Shown one piece after another: positions 1 through 8,279 of a stretch of 64,000 bases of DNA. How positions within the stretch are numbered: position 1 is the first letter of the stretch; each line of letters opens with the position of its first letter. The notes under the pieces are model-generated. The model was given only the letters and a program-made list of their open reading frames with translations. It ran no database searches and was not told the DNA's origin. The stretch covers positions 2,884,501-2,948,500 of the forward strand of contig CP051234.1 of the NCBI GenBank assembly GCA_017792465.1, in the 5' to 3' direction. The DNA comes from Filomicrobium sp. GTDB lineage: Bacteria; Pseudomonadota; Alphaproteobacteria; Rhizobiales; Hyphomicrobiaceae. The position numbers and the translations under genes are program-made.

Positions 1-384
1 GTCGATCAGGGCGTCGACTTCGGCAACCGACAGCGTCTTGGGAAGTGTGCGGGCTTTCTTCGGGCCGGCAAAGCCGTGGGTCGGGTCTTCGTCGATCATG
101 TCTTCGGCGAGCAGAAAGCGATAGAGCTGACGCAATGACGAGAGCTTGCGGGCGCGGCTTGAAGGCGACATGCCTTCGTGGGTCAGGTGGCCGAGAAAGC
201 TGGCGATGGCGTCGGGATCGGCTGCCGTGAGCGATTGTTTGCGGGCACGGAAGAAAGCGGAGGATTGTTCGAGGTCGCGGCGGTAAGCGGCGAGCGTGTT
301 TTCGGCCGCACCGCGCTCGGCAGCGAGCATGTCGAGGAACAGGTCGATGGCCTGATGGTCTGAATGGGCGACGTTATCTGACAT
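1..384 (-). CDS. xerD: Tyrosine recombinase XerD, N-terminal part (cut by window edge)
   Basis: The 128 codons present read as the N-terminal SAM-like core-binding domain of a site-specific tyrosine recombinase; the catalytic R-H-R-Y part lies beyond the left edge. Seen: an ATG at 384, the pattern ENTLAAYRRDLE typical of XerC/XerD, and SSRARKLSSLRQLYRFL, which matches the family's second and third core helices. XerC and XerD together resolve chromosome dimers at dif during division. It is downstream of a large secreted-protein gene on the same strand, with an 85-base gap. XerD rather than XerC or a phage integrase is inferred from the conserved neighbourhood next to aroK-aroB in this order. 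Confidence 0.85.
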   Translation of the reverse strand, partial: MSDNVAHSDHQAIDLFLDMLAAERGAAENTLAAYRRDLEQSSAFFRARKQSLTAADPDAIASFLGHLTHEGMSPSSRARKLSSLRQLYRFLLAEDMIDEDPTHGFAGPKKARTLPKTLSVAEVDALID

Positions 385-469
385 GCGTTGGCCTTTGGCG
401 AAGTCCTCGTTTGGCGAACGCAACTCGCGGATCATTCAGATGCAGGAGCGCATCAACGGCTGTGGCCAC

Positions 470-2707
470 TTAGCCCTGAACTGCGCGGGGCCAGGTTTCA
501 AAGAGGGCTTCGAAACCGATGCGGCGGGCTTCCTTTTCCATTCCTAAACGCTTCAGGGCGCGGATCGTATCGCCGAGCGCAATGATGTGTGCGCCGCGCG
601 GACCGTTCGGCCCGATGGCGTCGAGGACCAGTATGCTCGCCCAGGCAGAATCGCCTGATTTGGCCGCTTCCTGCAACTGAGAAAGGACGCCTGTTGCGGG
701 AAGATGCCCGTTCGAGGGTTGAGGCGTGCGGCTTGCCGCCTCCCAAAGTGGGATCGGAACCTGGTAGTCGAGGGCGTCGAGCACGGTTGCCAGACGGTGC
801 AGGTCGTCGGGCTGGAAGTTGCCGCGCAGCGCCATTTGCTCAACCGACGCCAGGCCGTCGCCGCGACGGGCCGAGCGCGATGGGTCGGCGATGTCAATCA
901 AGGCTTGCCAATGGTCGAGGGCATGGGGGCCGCGCGGGTCGGAGCCTTCGGCGAGGCGAACCCAATTGCGGGCGCGGTTCTGATCACCGGCGGCGAGTAG
1001 CGATTCGATTGCGGTTTCGGCGAACCAGCCAACTTCCGGAACTGGCGCCAGGGTGGAAATGGGTTCCGCCATCAATTGCAGGGCTGTGAAGTACAATCCG
1101 GCCGTAGTGCTCTTGTCGAGGAATTCACGGATGAGGCGGACCTTCTGCAACGGGGTCTGCTGGCGCACGGCCGCCATATAGAGGTTGGCGCGATGCAGGG
1201 CCGGGGACGGCGAAGCGCTTTTGGCGCCGGACTGCATGCTTTCGAGATTGGTGCCTGCGGCAGGCGCTTTGGAATAGATTTTTGCCAGCGCATCCGCAGA
1301 GATCAAAAGCTCGGCGGCGGCGCGTTCGGCGGCGATGATCTGCGCGGCTGGCGGCAGGTTGTTGTCCTGCGCCATGGCGACCTGCAGTGCCGCAGAGCTT
1401 TTCGCTTCCACAAGCCGTTCCGGGTCGGCGCCAGACTTCAAGAGAAGGCGATAGCTAGGGGCGGAGAGTTCCAGGCCGGACGGGATGCGCGGTTTCGAGC
1501 CTTGGGCGGCGGCTTCGAGTGCTGCGATGGCGGCGGGCGGAAAGCCACCCTTGTCGCGCGCGACGTCGGCGGCCAGGCGAATGGCGGCGGCGTTTTGTTG
1601 ATGATCGGCGCAGTAGCCCGACAGGAGAATGGCGAGGTCCTTGTCTTTGGTGGGCAGTTTGTCGGAGGCGGCGACGATGTCGCGGGCTTCGGCGCAGGCG
1701 TCATCGGGGCGGTTCAATGCGGCGCGGGCGATTGCCCGGCGGAGTGCGAAGCCGGCCCAGTCGGCGGAGTTCTGGTCGAGTCCGTCGGGGATCTGGAAGT
1801 TTGCTGCTGCATTGGGGAAGCCAAGGCGCAACATGGCGTCGAGCCTGGTTGCCTCGTAGCGGATCGCGGCTTGCGAGGGCGCTGCGCCGGCTTGCAGCGC
1901 ATGGGCCAGAAGGGCTCGCAGAGTTTCAGATTTCGGAGAGGCCGTGATGTCCTTCAGCAGAGGAGTGGCTTTTTCCGCGTTGATTGTCCCGACGGATTGG
2001 GCTGTCGCGTAACCGCCTGCTGCCGGAGCGGAGCGGTCCGAAGGCGTTACGGGTGCAGGCTTCCAGGGATCGTCACCGGAAAATCTGGGAGAGGCCTGCC
2101 AGCCGTTTGCGTTTGCTGGAGGGGTCGCTCTTGGCTGAGGGGCGGAATAGTTAGCGCGTTTGCCGCTGACAGGCGGTTGGCGTCCGTAGCTGTCGGGTTC
2201 GGGATTGGATGCGCGCCCGCGATTGCGGGGGTCGAAGCCGTCATTGTAGCTGGGGCGCGGGGCAGGCTGGTAGGCCGACGGGGCGGATGGCTGTTGCGGT
2301 ACGGGGTCCAGAGGCGCCAAGTCGGTGCGCTCAACGGCCGTTGGAGCGGCAAACGACGAATTGCCACTATTTCCTTGGTATTGAGATCGGCCGGCAGAAT
2401 ATCGGTCATCGCCTTGGTTGGCGGTTCTGGGATCACCAAATCTCGGCATCTGGGGCATTTCGCGCATCGGCTGGCCTGAGCCGTTGCTGTTCGCGGGATA
2501 GCTTGGAGGATTATAGTTTGGCTGGTTGCTTTGGCCGCCTTGCGGACTGGTGGTGGTTTTCGCGTTCCATTCGCTTTGCGGCCAGCCCTCCTGGGCTTTG
2601 GCGCCATGGGTCAGCGTCAATAAAGCGCAAGATGCTGCGCAAACGGTGATTAAAGCCGCAGACAGACGGGAAGTCTTGGGAAAGTCAGAGCCAGAGCGAT
2701 TTGGCAT
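470..2707 (-). CDS. Large secreted protein of unknown function, Pro/Ser/Asn-rich N-terminal half
   Basis: The 745-residue product starts with a Sec signal peptide (basic start, hydrophobic core about residues 15-33, likely cleavage after AKA near 39). Residues about 40-240 are low complexity, rich in P, S, N, Q, R and Y. From about 245 on the sequence becomes Ala/Leu-rich and helical with repeated amphipathic segments, suggesting a TPR- or solenoid-like fold, although no single repeat consensus could be fixed. I recognise no enzymatic motif. Its place between a small membrane protein and xerD, beside aroK-aroB, is one I recall for long hypothetical proteins in Hyphomicrobiales. A role at the cell envelope is inference only. 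Confidence 0.75.
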   Translation of the reverse strand: MPNRSGSDFPKTSRLSAALITVCAASCALLTLTHGAKAQEGWPQSEWNAKTTTSPQGGQSNQPNYNPPSYPANSNGSGQPMREMPQMPRFGDPRTANQGDDRYSAGRSQYQGNSGNSSFAAPTAVERTDLAPLDPVPQQPSAPSAYQPAPRPSYNDGFDPRNRGRASNPEPDSYGRQPPVSGKRANYSAPQPRATPPANANGWQASPRFSGDDPWKPAPVTPSDRSAPAAGGYATAQSVGTINAEKATPLLKDITASPKSETLRALLAHALQAGAAPSQAAIRYEATRLDAMLRLGFPNAAANFQIPDGLDQNSADWAGFALRRAIARAALNRPDDACAEARDIVAASDKLPTKDKDLAILLSGYCADHQQNAAAIRLAADVARDKGGFPPAAIAALEAAAQGSKPRIPSGLELSAPSYRLLLKSGADPERLVEAKSSAALQVAMAQDNNLPPAAQIIAAERAAAELLISADALAKIYSKAPAAGTNLESMQSGAKSASPSPALHRANLYMAAVRQQTPLQKVRLIREFLDKSTTAGLYFTALQLMAEPISTLAPVPEVGWFAETAIESLLAAGDQNRARNWVRLAEGSDPRGPHALDHWQALIDIADPSRSARRGDGLASVEQMALRGNFQPDDLHRLATVLDALDYQVPIPLWEAASRTPQPSNGHLPATGVLSQLQEAAKSGDSAWASILVLDAIGPNGPRGAHIIALGDTIRALKRLGMEKEARRIGFEALFETWPRAVQG

Positions 2708-2719
2708 GCCGTGCTTTTG

Positions 2720-2872
2720 TCATTCCTCGAGGCGGTCCACCTGGAGATCCTGGAGCTTGTAGGAAACTTCGCGTTGTTCGGGCTCAAGCTCTGTCGCCAG
2801 GAAATAAAGGCCAGCGAAGACAAGCCCCGAAAGTGTTCCGACGATGAAAAGAAAACGAAAGAGACTGGGCAT
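2720..2872 (-). CDS. Small single-pass membrane protein, 50 residues
   Basis: A short frame with ATG at 2872 and TGA at 2720-2722 encodes MPSLFRFLFIVGTLSGLVFA followed by a charged tail ending in DRLEE. Residues 4-25 form one clear transmembrane helix; the tail, with LEPEQREVSYKLQDLQ, is soluble and probably faces one side of the inner membrane. It ends 12 bases before the start of the 745-residue secreted protein, so the two are probably co-transcribed with xerD. Hydrophobic and charged blocks are cleanly segregated, as in a real small protein. No function is known to me. It is shorter than usual gene-calling cutoffs and easily missed. Confidence 0.65.
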   Translation of the reverse strand: MPSLFRFLFIVGTLSGLVFAGLYFLATELEPEQREVSYKLQDLQVDRLEE

Positions 2873-3183
2873 TTAGAACGTCCGCTCCCCTTACAGCGAG
2901 TCATTCTGGAAGGACAAATCGGCTTCATTATGTCTTGGGTAAGCTCATGAAAGGTCCCGGTTTAGAAGTCCATGACTACCTGTGTTCGCGGATAAACAGC
3001 TGGTCGGGGCACTCGCCTGATGCGGTGCCCGATCGGCTTGAAAACCATGCTAGACCCAGGAGATACCGGGTGTTGTTATGGAGCAGCCTGCCGATTCTGG
3101 CAAATTCCGGATCGATCTGGAGCGGTTCGCTGATGAGCCTCTTGGCGTGCTGAGTAGATATTGAAGGGTTGGGTAGATTGAAG
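2873..3183. other. Divergent intergenic region before aroK
   Basis: The 311 bases separate the minus-strand small membrane protein from plus-strand aroK, so promoters for both directions must lie here. The short frames inside have no convincing codon pattern or family resemblance. I see no strong inverted repeat or recognisable operator. Confidence 0.5.
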
Positions 3184-3774
3184 ATGATGCGTTTCGGATT
3201 TGGTCGCCGTATGCGCCCGCCTTCCCGACGGGAGGTTGCGACAGTGCTCCGGACGCTGGACAAGCGCTCGATCGTACTGGTCGGTCTGATGGGGTGCGGG
3301 AAATCCGCGATAGGGCGGCGCTTGGCCTCATGCCTGCGACTGCCGTTTGTCGATGCGGATGATGAAATCGAGAAGGCGGCCGGCAAGTCGATCAGCGAAA
3401 TCTTTGAGGACCACGGCGAATCTGAATTCCGCGATGGTGAACGCAAGGTGATTGCCCGGCTTTTGAAGAATGGCCCGCAGGTTCTGGCGACCGGCGGTGG
3501 GGCGTTCATGGATCAAGAAACGCGCGAACGGGTCAAAGAATGCGGCGTCTCGGTTTGGTTGCGGGCTGATCTGCCGGTCCTGCTCAGACGCGTCTCGCGG
3601 CGCGATCATCGGCCCTTGCTGAAGAAGGGCGATCCGGCTGAGACCATGGCGCGTCTCATGAAGGAGCGCTACCCGACCTATTCTGAGGCGGATATCGTTG
3701 CCGAAAGCCGGGATGTGCCGCACGATCAAATCGTCGCAGAGATTGTCGGCAAGCTGCACCATCTGGCCGGCTAG
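3184..3774 (+). CDS. aroK: Shikimate kinase
   Basis: Phosphorylates shikimate with ATP in the chorismate (aromatic amino acid) pathway in the cytoplasm. The 196-residue product has the P-loop GLMGCGKS at residues 34-41, the FVDADDEIE shikimate-binding stretch with its aspartates, the SEFRDGE motif, the ATGGGAF glycine-rich loop and the RPLL lid region. The first 28 or so residues are a basic extension before the domain, common in alphaproteobacterial AroK. ATG at 3184 was chosen; a TTG at 3169 and ATGs at 3187 and 3211 are alternatives. It is followed by aroB on the same strand, the usual arrangement. Confidence 0.93.
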   Translation: MMRFGFGRRMRPPSRREVATVLRTLDKRSIVLVGLMGCGKSAIGRRLASCLRLPFVDADDEIEKAAGKSISEIFEDHGESEFRDGERKVIARLLKNGPQVLATGGGAFMDQETRERVKECGVSVWLRADLPVLLRRVSRRDHRPLLKKGDPAETMARLMKERYPTYSEADIVAESRDVPHDQIVAEIVGKLHHLAG

Positions 3775-3865
3775 GCGGTTTGACAACCGCTTTCAAGGTG
3801 CGCGAAAGACAACTCCAAATGCAGCGCGTTCATTGGCGCTGAACCCTCAGGCTATCGGAACTGTC

Positions 3866-5041
3866 ATGCCTAGTATCGTCTACTCCAATCTCGCCCAGGC
3901 CGGAGCCCATCGCTCGGTCGCTATCGACCTGCCGGGGCGGGAATACGAAATTCTGATTGGCGGTGGGCTTCTCAACGAGGCCGGGCGCGCCATCGCGCAG
4001 CGTCTGGGCAAAGGCAAATGCGGTGTCGTGACCGATGAGAACGTGGCTGGATTCCACCTGGAGAACTTGGAAGCGGCGCTGAAGGCGGATGGCCGACATA
4101 AGGGCTCGATCGTTCTGCCGGCTGGCGAATCGACGAAGTGCTTCGCGCAGCTCGATAGGTTGAGCCAAGGTTTGCTGGAAATGGGTCTTGAGCGCGGCGA
4201 TTTCGTCGTTGCCTTCGGCGGTGGTGTGATCGGTGATCTGGCGGGCTTTGCGGCCTCCATTCTGCGCCGCGGTGTGCGCTATGTGCAGATCCCGACTTCG
4301 CTTTTGGCACAGGTCGATTCTTCGGTGGGCGGCAAGACCGGCATCAACACGCCGCAAGGCAAAAACCTGATCGGGACGTTCCATCAGCCGAACCTCGTTT
4401 TGGCAGACATTGATCTTTTAAAGACTCTCCCTGAGCGCGAGATGCGTGCGGGCTACGCCGAAGTGGCGAAGTATGGGCTACTGGGTGATGCGGATTTCTT
4501 TGCCTGGCTTGAAGCCAATTCTGCGAGCGTGTTGGCGCATGATACGGCGGCGCTGATGAAAGCGGTTGAGACGAGCGTCAAGGCCAAGGCCGATGTCGTG
4601 ATTGCCGATGAGCGCGAGGCCGGCGTTCGCGGGCTTTTGAACCTCGGGCATACGTTTGGGCATGCGCTTGAAGCGGCGACCGGGTATTCGCAGCGGCTCT
4701 TGCATGGTGAAGGTGTTGCGATCGGGATGGTGCTGGCGTTCCGGTTGTCGGAACGCTTGCAGCTTTGTCCGGCGGGGACTGCGGATCGTGTCGCCGCTCA
4801 TCTCAAGGCCGCCGGCTTGCCGACGCGGATCGCCGATATTCCAGCCGGTGAAGGGGCGGGGTCGTCGCATTTCGAGCCTGACGAGCTGATCCGTCTGATG
4901 GGCCAGGACAAGAAGGTCAAGGATGGCCGGATGACGTTCGTCTTGGCTCGGGCAATCGGAGAAGCCTTCCTGACGCAGGATGTCGATCTGGCAGAGGTGC
5001 GCGGCTTGCTCTCTGAGGAATGCGGGGCGCTGGCAGGTTGA
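3866..5041 (+). CDS. aroB: 3-dehydroquinate synthase
   Basis: Converts DAHP to 3-dehydroquinate, second step of the shikimate pathway, using NAD and a divalent metal. The 391-residue product shows FGGGVIGDLAGFAAS (NAD-binding glycine loop), IPTSLLAQVDSSVGGKTGIN (substrate and metal site) and LNLGHTFGHALE with metal-binding histidines, followed by LLHGEGVAIGM. The frame is open upstream to 3698, overlapping the aroK end, but homology begins at the ATG at 3866, about 90 bases after aroK. Full length for the family. It is the last core gene before an AT-richer island on the opposite strand. Confidence 0.95.
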   Translation: MPSIVYSNLAQAGAHRSVAIDLPGREYEILIGGGLLNEAGRAIAQRLGKGKCGVVTDENVAGFHLENLEAALKADGRHKGSIVLPAGESTKCFAQLDRLSQGLLEMGLERGDFVVAFGGGVIGDLAGFAASILRRGVRYVQIPTSLLAQVDSSVGGKTGINTPQGKNLIGTFHQPNLVLADIDLLKTLPEREMRAGYAEVAKYGLLGDADFFAWLEANSASVLAHDTAALMKAVETSVKAKADVVIADEREAGVRGLLNLGHTFGHALEAATGYSQRLLHGEGVAIGMVLAFRLSERLQLCPAGTADRVAAHLKAAGLPTRIADIPAGEGAGSSHFEPDELIRLMGQDKKVKDGRMTFVLARAIGEAFLTQDVDLAEVRGLLSEECGALAG

Positions 5042-5083
5042 AATGGTTGGCTGAGGAAGATAAGTGTTTCTTCAGTTTTTTCT

Positions 5084-5716
5084 TTACGGGTCCAGTTGCG
5101 AGAGCTCTGTTCCTTCTACAGGTTTTTTTGGCCTGTCCTTACCGTCAATGAATTTTGAGGCAAGTACAGATAGAGCTGACCCTGCTATTACTACTCCCCC
5201 TAGTTCGACGTGTCCGTTAAGGCATAGAACCAGACCTATACATGCGAAAATTGTCACGATCATTCCGGCAATGATCAGTCCGGTCATAGAGTAAATATGA
5301 TCGTTTTCGATCATCTTATCTAATCGGTCTTCGGCGCGATTTTGGGCTGACTCGGCCATTCCCAATATGCGTGAGCCTGCTCCGGGGCAGGCATTCTCGT
5401 AATCTGAGAAATGCGAAGGATGCGGTATCGGCCCCCTAAAAGACTCCGCGCGCACCAGTTTGAGTACGCGCTTGATGACCGGGCCCCTTTCAGGGCCAGG
5501 GATCAATTCGTCTAGTTCTTCATCTAGACGTTCCTGAAGCGCTGACGGTTCATCGTCTTCATCAGAAGACTCATCCGAGTCAATTACTGCTTCAGGAAGC
5601 TTGGGAGATTGACTGGGCTGTCCGGTGCCGGGCTTGTGTCCTGGCGCCTGTCCGCTCTTTCGGGATTTCCTGCTCACCGTTCCCCGCCTCTTTTTCAAAT
5701 TCGTCAAACGCTTCAT
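5084..5716 (-). CDS. DUF2335 membrane protein
   Basis: The 210-residue product has a basic N-terminus, an acidic low-complexity stretch (about 43-75) and a C-terminal DUF2335-type domain (about 93-190). Diagnostic features are FRGPIPHPSHFSDYENACPG, then RILGMAESAQNRAED, then two transmembrane helices (about 144-166 and 170-190). DUF2335 proteins are small inner-membrane proteins of unknown function, often found in genomic islands. Base composition here is visibly lower in GC than in aroB and the CNNM gene on either side. The start at 5716 makes the gene overlap the upstream frame by 125 bases, so the true start may be further inside; the domain itself is unaffected. Confidence 0.75.
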   Translation of the reverse strand: MKRLTNLKKRRGTVSRKSRKSGQAPGHKPGTGQPSQSPKLPEAVIDSDESSDEDDEPSALQERLDEELDELIPGPERGPVIKRVLKLVRAESFRGPIPHPSHFSDYENACPGAGSRILGMAESAQNRAEDRLDKMIENDHIYSMTGLIIAGMIVTIFACIGLVLCLNGHVELGGVVIAGSALSVLASKFIDGKDRPKKPVEGTELSQLDP

Positions 5717-5915
5717 TAAGAGACGTGCCGACTCTGTTCCAAGCGTACTTCATGGAATCGAAGCAAATGTATTCTACGCGGATTCTACGCTGTTCAAAAA
5801 TACGAGTGGGAGCAGACAAGCCATCGACTAGCCCACGCAGAAATGCTGGAATAAAATTATCCTTGGCTACGGGCCTAGCGCTAACGACCATAGGCTGATG
5901 CTTGAAGCGCTTCAT
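5592..5915 (-). CDS. Small protein of unknown function upstream of the DUF2335 gene
   Basis: The 107-residue frame begins at an ATG at 5915 and overlaps the following DUF2335 frame by 125 bases in another phase. Residues 1-75 look protein-like, with hydrophobic and aromatic positions (NFIPAFLRGLVDG, RRIRVEYICFDSMKYAWNRVG); the last 30 residues, in the overlap, are low complexity and may be read-through. I recognise no family. The pair shares strand and AT-richer composition, suggesting a two-gene acquired cassette. Either this gene's tail or the DUF2335 N-terminus may be misplaced, for example by a frameshift. Confidence 0.45.
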   Translation of the reverse strand: MKRFKHQPMVVSARPVAKDNFIPAFLRGLVDGLSAPTRIFEQRRIRVEYICFDSMKYAWNRVGTSLNEAFDEFEKEAGNGEQEIPKERTGARTQARHRTAQSISQAS

Positions 5916-6409
5916 GATTTTCCTCTGTAACGTGCTAGAGTTTATGCAGGACTACTCTTAACTCCTAGCATGCCGGGAGATAATGCGAATATCTACTAGC
6001 ATCAAGGCGAAAGCTTGCGCTGGACTTAACAACTTCGTGCAAGAGACTAAATATAAGTAAATTCGAGGTAGTCCTGTGTATCTTCGTGCCAATAAGTATC
6101 AATCGGCAGACACCATAAGAAATATACTTGGGCGAGTGCTCGGCCAAAAGAATTCGCAAATTATAATAGCTAAGGTTGTTTGCCTGGTTTGGGGCTGGGA
6201 GTTGCTCATCGATCCGGTTCATGAACTGTCGGGAGCGCTCTGTTTTTGCTGAGAAAAGATGAATTCTGCTCAGGCATTGGATCCCAGTTACCAAGTTAGC
6301 TTCCCGCTAGCATTCCCTTATGAATGGGCCGATTGCCTTAACCGGTTCAGGTTATACTTGGCCGTCATTCGCGCTGCGCACATACAACCCTTCGAGCAAC
6401 TAGAAGATC
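5916..6409. other. AT-richer gene-poor region before the CNNM/CBS transporter
   Basis: These 494 bases are clearly richer in A and T than the surrounding core genes. A 109-codon minus-strand frame at 5965-6294 is open but has no recognisable pattern and is not called. I see no integrase, tRNA or clear terminal repeats. It is probably the remnant end of the island that carries the DUF2335 gene. Confidence 0.4.
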
Positions 6410-7693
6410 ATGGACATCGAGTTTTTCCTCATCCTTGCCGGTGTATTGGTTCTGTTGGGCCTTTCAGCATTCTTTTCGGGGTCGGAGACGGCGCTGACGG
6501 CGGCTTCCAGGGCGCGGATGCATGCGCTGGCCGATGAGGGCGACAGTCAAGCACAGATCGTCAACCGCCTGCTTGAGGCGCCTGAACGTTTGATCGGCAC
6601 GGTTCTGCTGGGCAATAACCTCGTCAATATTCTGGCGTCGGCGCTGACGACCAGTCTTTTGGTGCGGACGTTCGGCGATGTCGGTGTCGCCTACGCAACG
6701 GTTGGGTTGACGCTGCTTGTCGTCATCTTTGCGGAAGTTCTGCCGAAGACGTTTGCGCTGGCTTATTCGGATAGGTTTTCGCTCGCTGTTGCGCCGGTTA
6801 TGAGTTTTCTCATCGTTGCGATGCGACCGGCGACGGTTGCGGTTGAAGCGATCGTCAGCTGGATCTTGTCGCTGACGCCATCGAGCCGAGACGACGAAGC
6901 CAACATTCTTTCTGCGCATCGCGAGATCCGCGGGCACATCGAGCTGCAAACACGCGAAGGGGCTGTGGCGCGGCACGATGCGCATATGCTTGGCGGCGTG
7001 CTCGATCTTGGTGATCTGCAGGTTGCCGACATCATGATCCACCGGACCAAGATGGAGACGATCAATGCCGACGATACGCCTGAAGAGTTCGTCGAAGAGG
7101 TCGTGAAGTCGAAGTACTCGCGCTTTCCGATCTGGAAGGACGAGCCTGAAAACATCACCGGTGTTCTGCACGCCAAAGACCTGCTCGCCAATCTGGCCAA
7201 GCTGGGATGGGATTTGAGCAAGCTGGAGCTGGCGCAGTTTACGAAAGAGGCGTGGTTCATTCCCGATACGACCAGCCTCAAAGAGCTGCTCGATCAGTTC
7301 CTGAAGCGCAATATGCAGATGGCGCTCGTCGTCGATGAATACGGCGAGGTGCAGGGTCTCATTACGCTGGAAGATATTCTGGAAGAGATCGTCGGGCAGA
7401 TTGCCGACGAGCACGACACCAAAGATATGGCGATCCGTCCGCAGGCCGATGGTACTGTCAACGTTGATGGTTCGGTGCCGATCCGCGACCTCAACCGTCA
7501 GATGGATTGGGATCTGCCGGACGAAGAAGCGACGACGGTGGCGGGTCTTGTCATCCACGAGGCGCAGACCATCCCCGAGCCGGGGCAGGTCTTTACGTTC
7601 TACGGCTACCGCTTTGAGATCCTGCGTAAGAACCGAAACAAGATTGCGGCGCTCAGGGTCAAGCCGGTTGCCCTCGAGACGATGGCTGACTAA
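6410..7693 (+). CDS. CNNM/CBS-domain transporter (HlyC/CorC family)
   Basis: The 427-residue membrane protein has the domain order of the CorC/HlyC, or hemolysin, family: an N-terminal CNNM (DUF21) transmembrane domain (about 1-180, starting with FFSGSETALTAASRARMHALA), a CBS pair (about 195-330, with DIMIHRTKMETI and GEVQGLITLEDILEEIVGQI) and a C-terminal CorC/HlyC domain (about 340-420, DGSVPIRDLNRQMDWDLPDEEATTVAG in two parts). Such proteins are linked to magnesium or cobalt efflux, and the hemolysin label is historical. Full length. It converges with bolA; 62 bases separate the stops, with no strong terminator seen. Confidence 0.9.
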   Translation: MDIEFFLILAGVLVLLGLSAFFSGSETALTAASRARMHALADEGDSQAQIVNRLLEAPERLIGTVLLGNNLVNILASALTTSLLVRTFGDVGVAYATVGLTLLVVIFAEVLPKTFALAYSDRFSLAVAPVMSFLIVAMRPATVAVEAIVSWILSLTPSSRDDEANILSAHREIRGHIELQTREGAVARHDAHMLGGVLDLGDLQVADIMIHRTKMETINADDTPEEFVEEVVKSKYSRFPIWKDEPENITGVLHAKDLLANLAKLGWDLSKLELAQFTKEAWFIPDTTSLKELLDQFLKRNMQMALVVDEYGEVQGLITLEDILEEIVGQIADEHDTKDMAIRPQADGTVNVDGSVPIRDLNRQMDWDLPDEEATTVAGLVIHEAQTIPEPGQVFTFYGYRFEILRKNRNKIAALRVKPVALETMAD

Positions 7694-7755
7694 TCGCGTT
7701 CCGATCCCGTCCTATCCGGCGCGGGGCCGGCGCATTGCATCCAGCCGATAAGACC

Positions 7756-8031
7756 TTAAGTAATTGCTTCGCCTGGTGCGTGGGTTTTGAGCGCCATGGC
7801 GTGAATGCGGCCGGCAAGTTCTTCGGCCAGGATTTCATTGACAATCCGATGGCGCTCAACGCGCGACTTGCCCTCGAAAGCCGGTGAAACGATCAGAAGC
7901 CGGAAATGACTTTCGCCCGTGCCCGGAGAGTTTCTGTGTCCGGCGTGGAGTTCGCTTTCGTTGATGATGTCGAGCCGGGTCGGTTCGAGCGCCACCATCA
8001 GCTTTTCGCGCATTGTTTGTTCGATGCTCAA
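7756..8031 (-). CDS. bolA: BolA family protein
   Basis: A BolA-like protein of 91 residues from a TTG start at 8031, preceded by GGAG eight bases upstream; the frame is also open to an ATG at 8085. The family fold is evident from MREKLMVALEPTRLDIINES, then HAGHRN, then GESHFRLLIVSPAFEGKSRVERHR and the C-terminal HAMALKTH. The histidine in HAGH and the one near the C-terminus are the usual Fe-S ligands in complexes with monothiol glutaredoxins. BolA proteins act in iron-sulfur and iron homeostasis. It is divergent from the J-domain gene. Confidence 0.88.
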   Translation of the reverse strand: MSIEQTMREKLMVALEPTRLDIINESELHAGHRNSPGTGESHFRLLIVSPAFEGKSRVERHRIVNEILAEELAGRIHAMALKTHAPGEAIT

Positions 8032-8279
8032 AGTTCGGACTCCATCGTCTGATTTATTCGGTCGGTCTTGCCGATCTTGTGCCACTGAGGCTCGGTTATC
8101 GGTTAGAGTTATCGGCCGGTCTTGTCCAGAGATGGCTGGTGGTCACGAAACGGAAGGTCTTTTGAGGGTATGATCAGTATCCTGGCAAGACCGGTAGCTA
8201 TGTCCAGGCCGCAACGGTTTGGCCCGAGTGAACTGTTCGCGACTTGTGTTGGGGCGTCTCAAGGATCATAATTCCGGCC

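Noticed and set aside
1076-2479. 467-codon plus-strand frame opposite the large secreted protein
   Set aside because: Gly/Arg/Cys-rich composition without motifs; the minus-strand frame has a signal peptide and normal codon use.
5965-6294. 109-codon minus-strand frame in the AT-richer island
   Set aside because: No family resemblance, no convincing ribosome site, and AT-rich sequence opens frames less readily but not never. Left as unassigned sequence.
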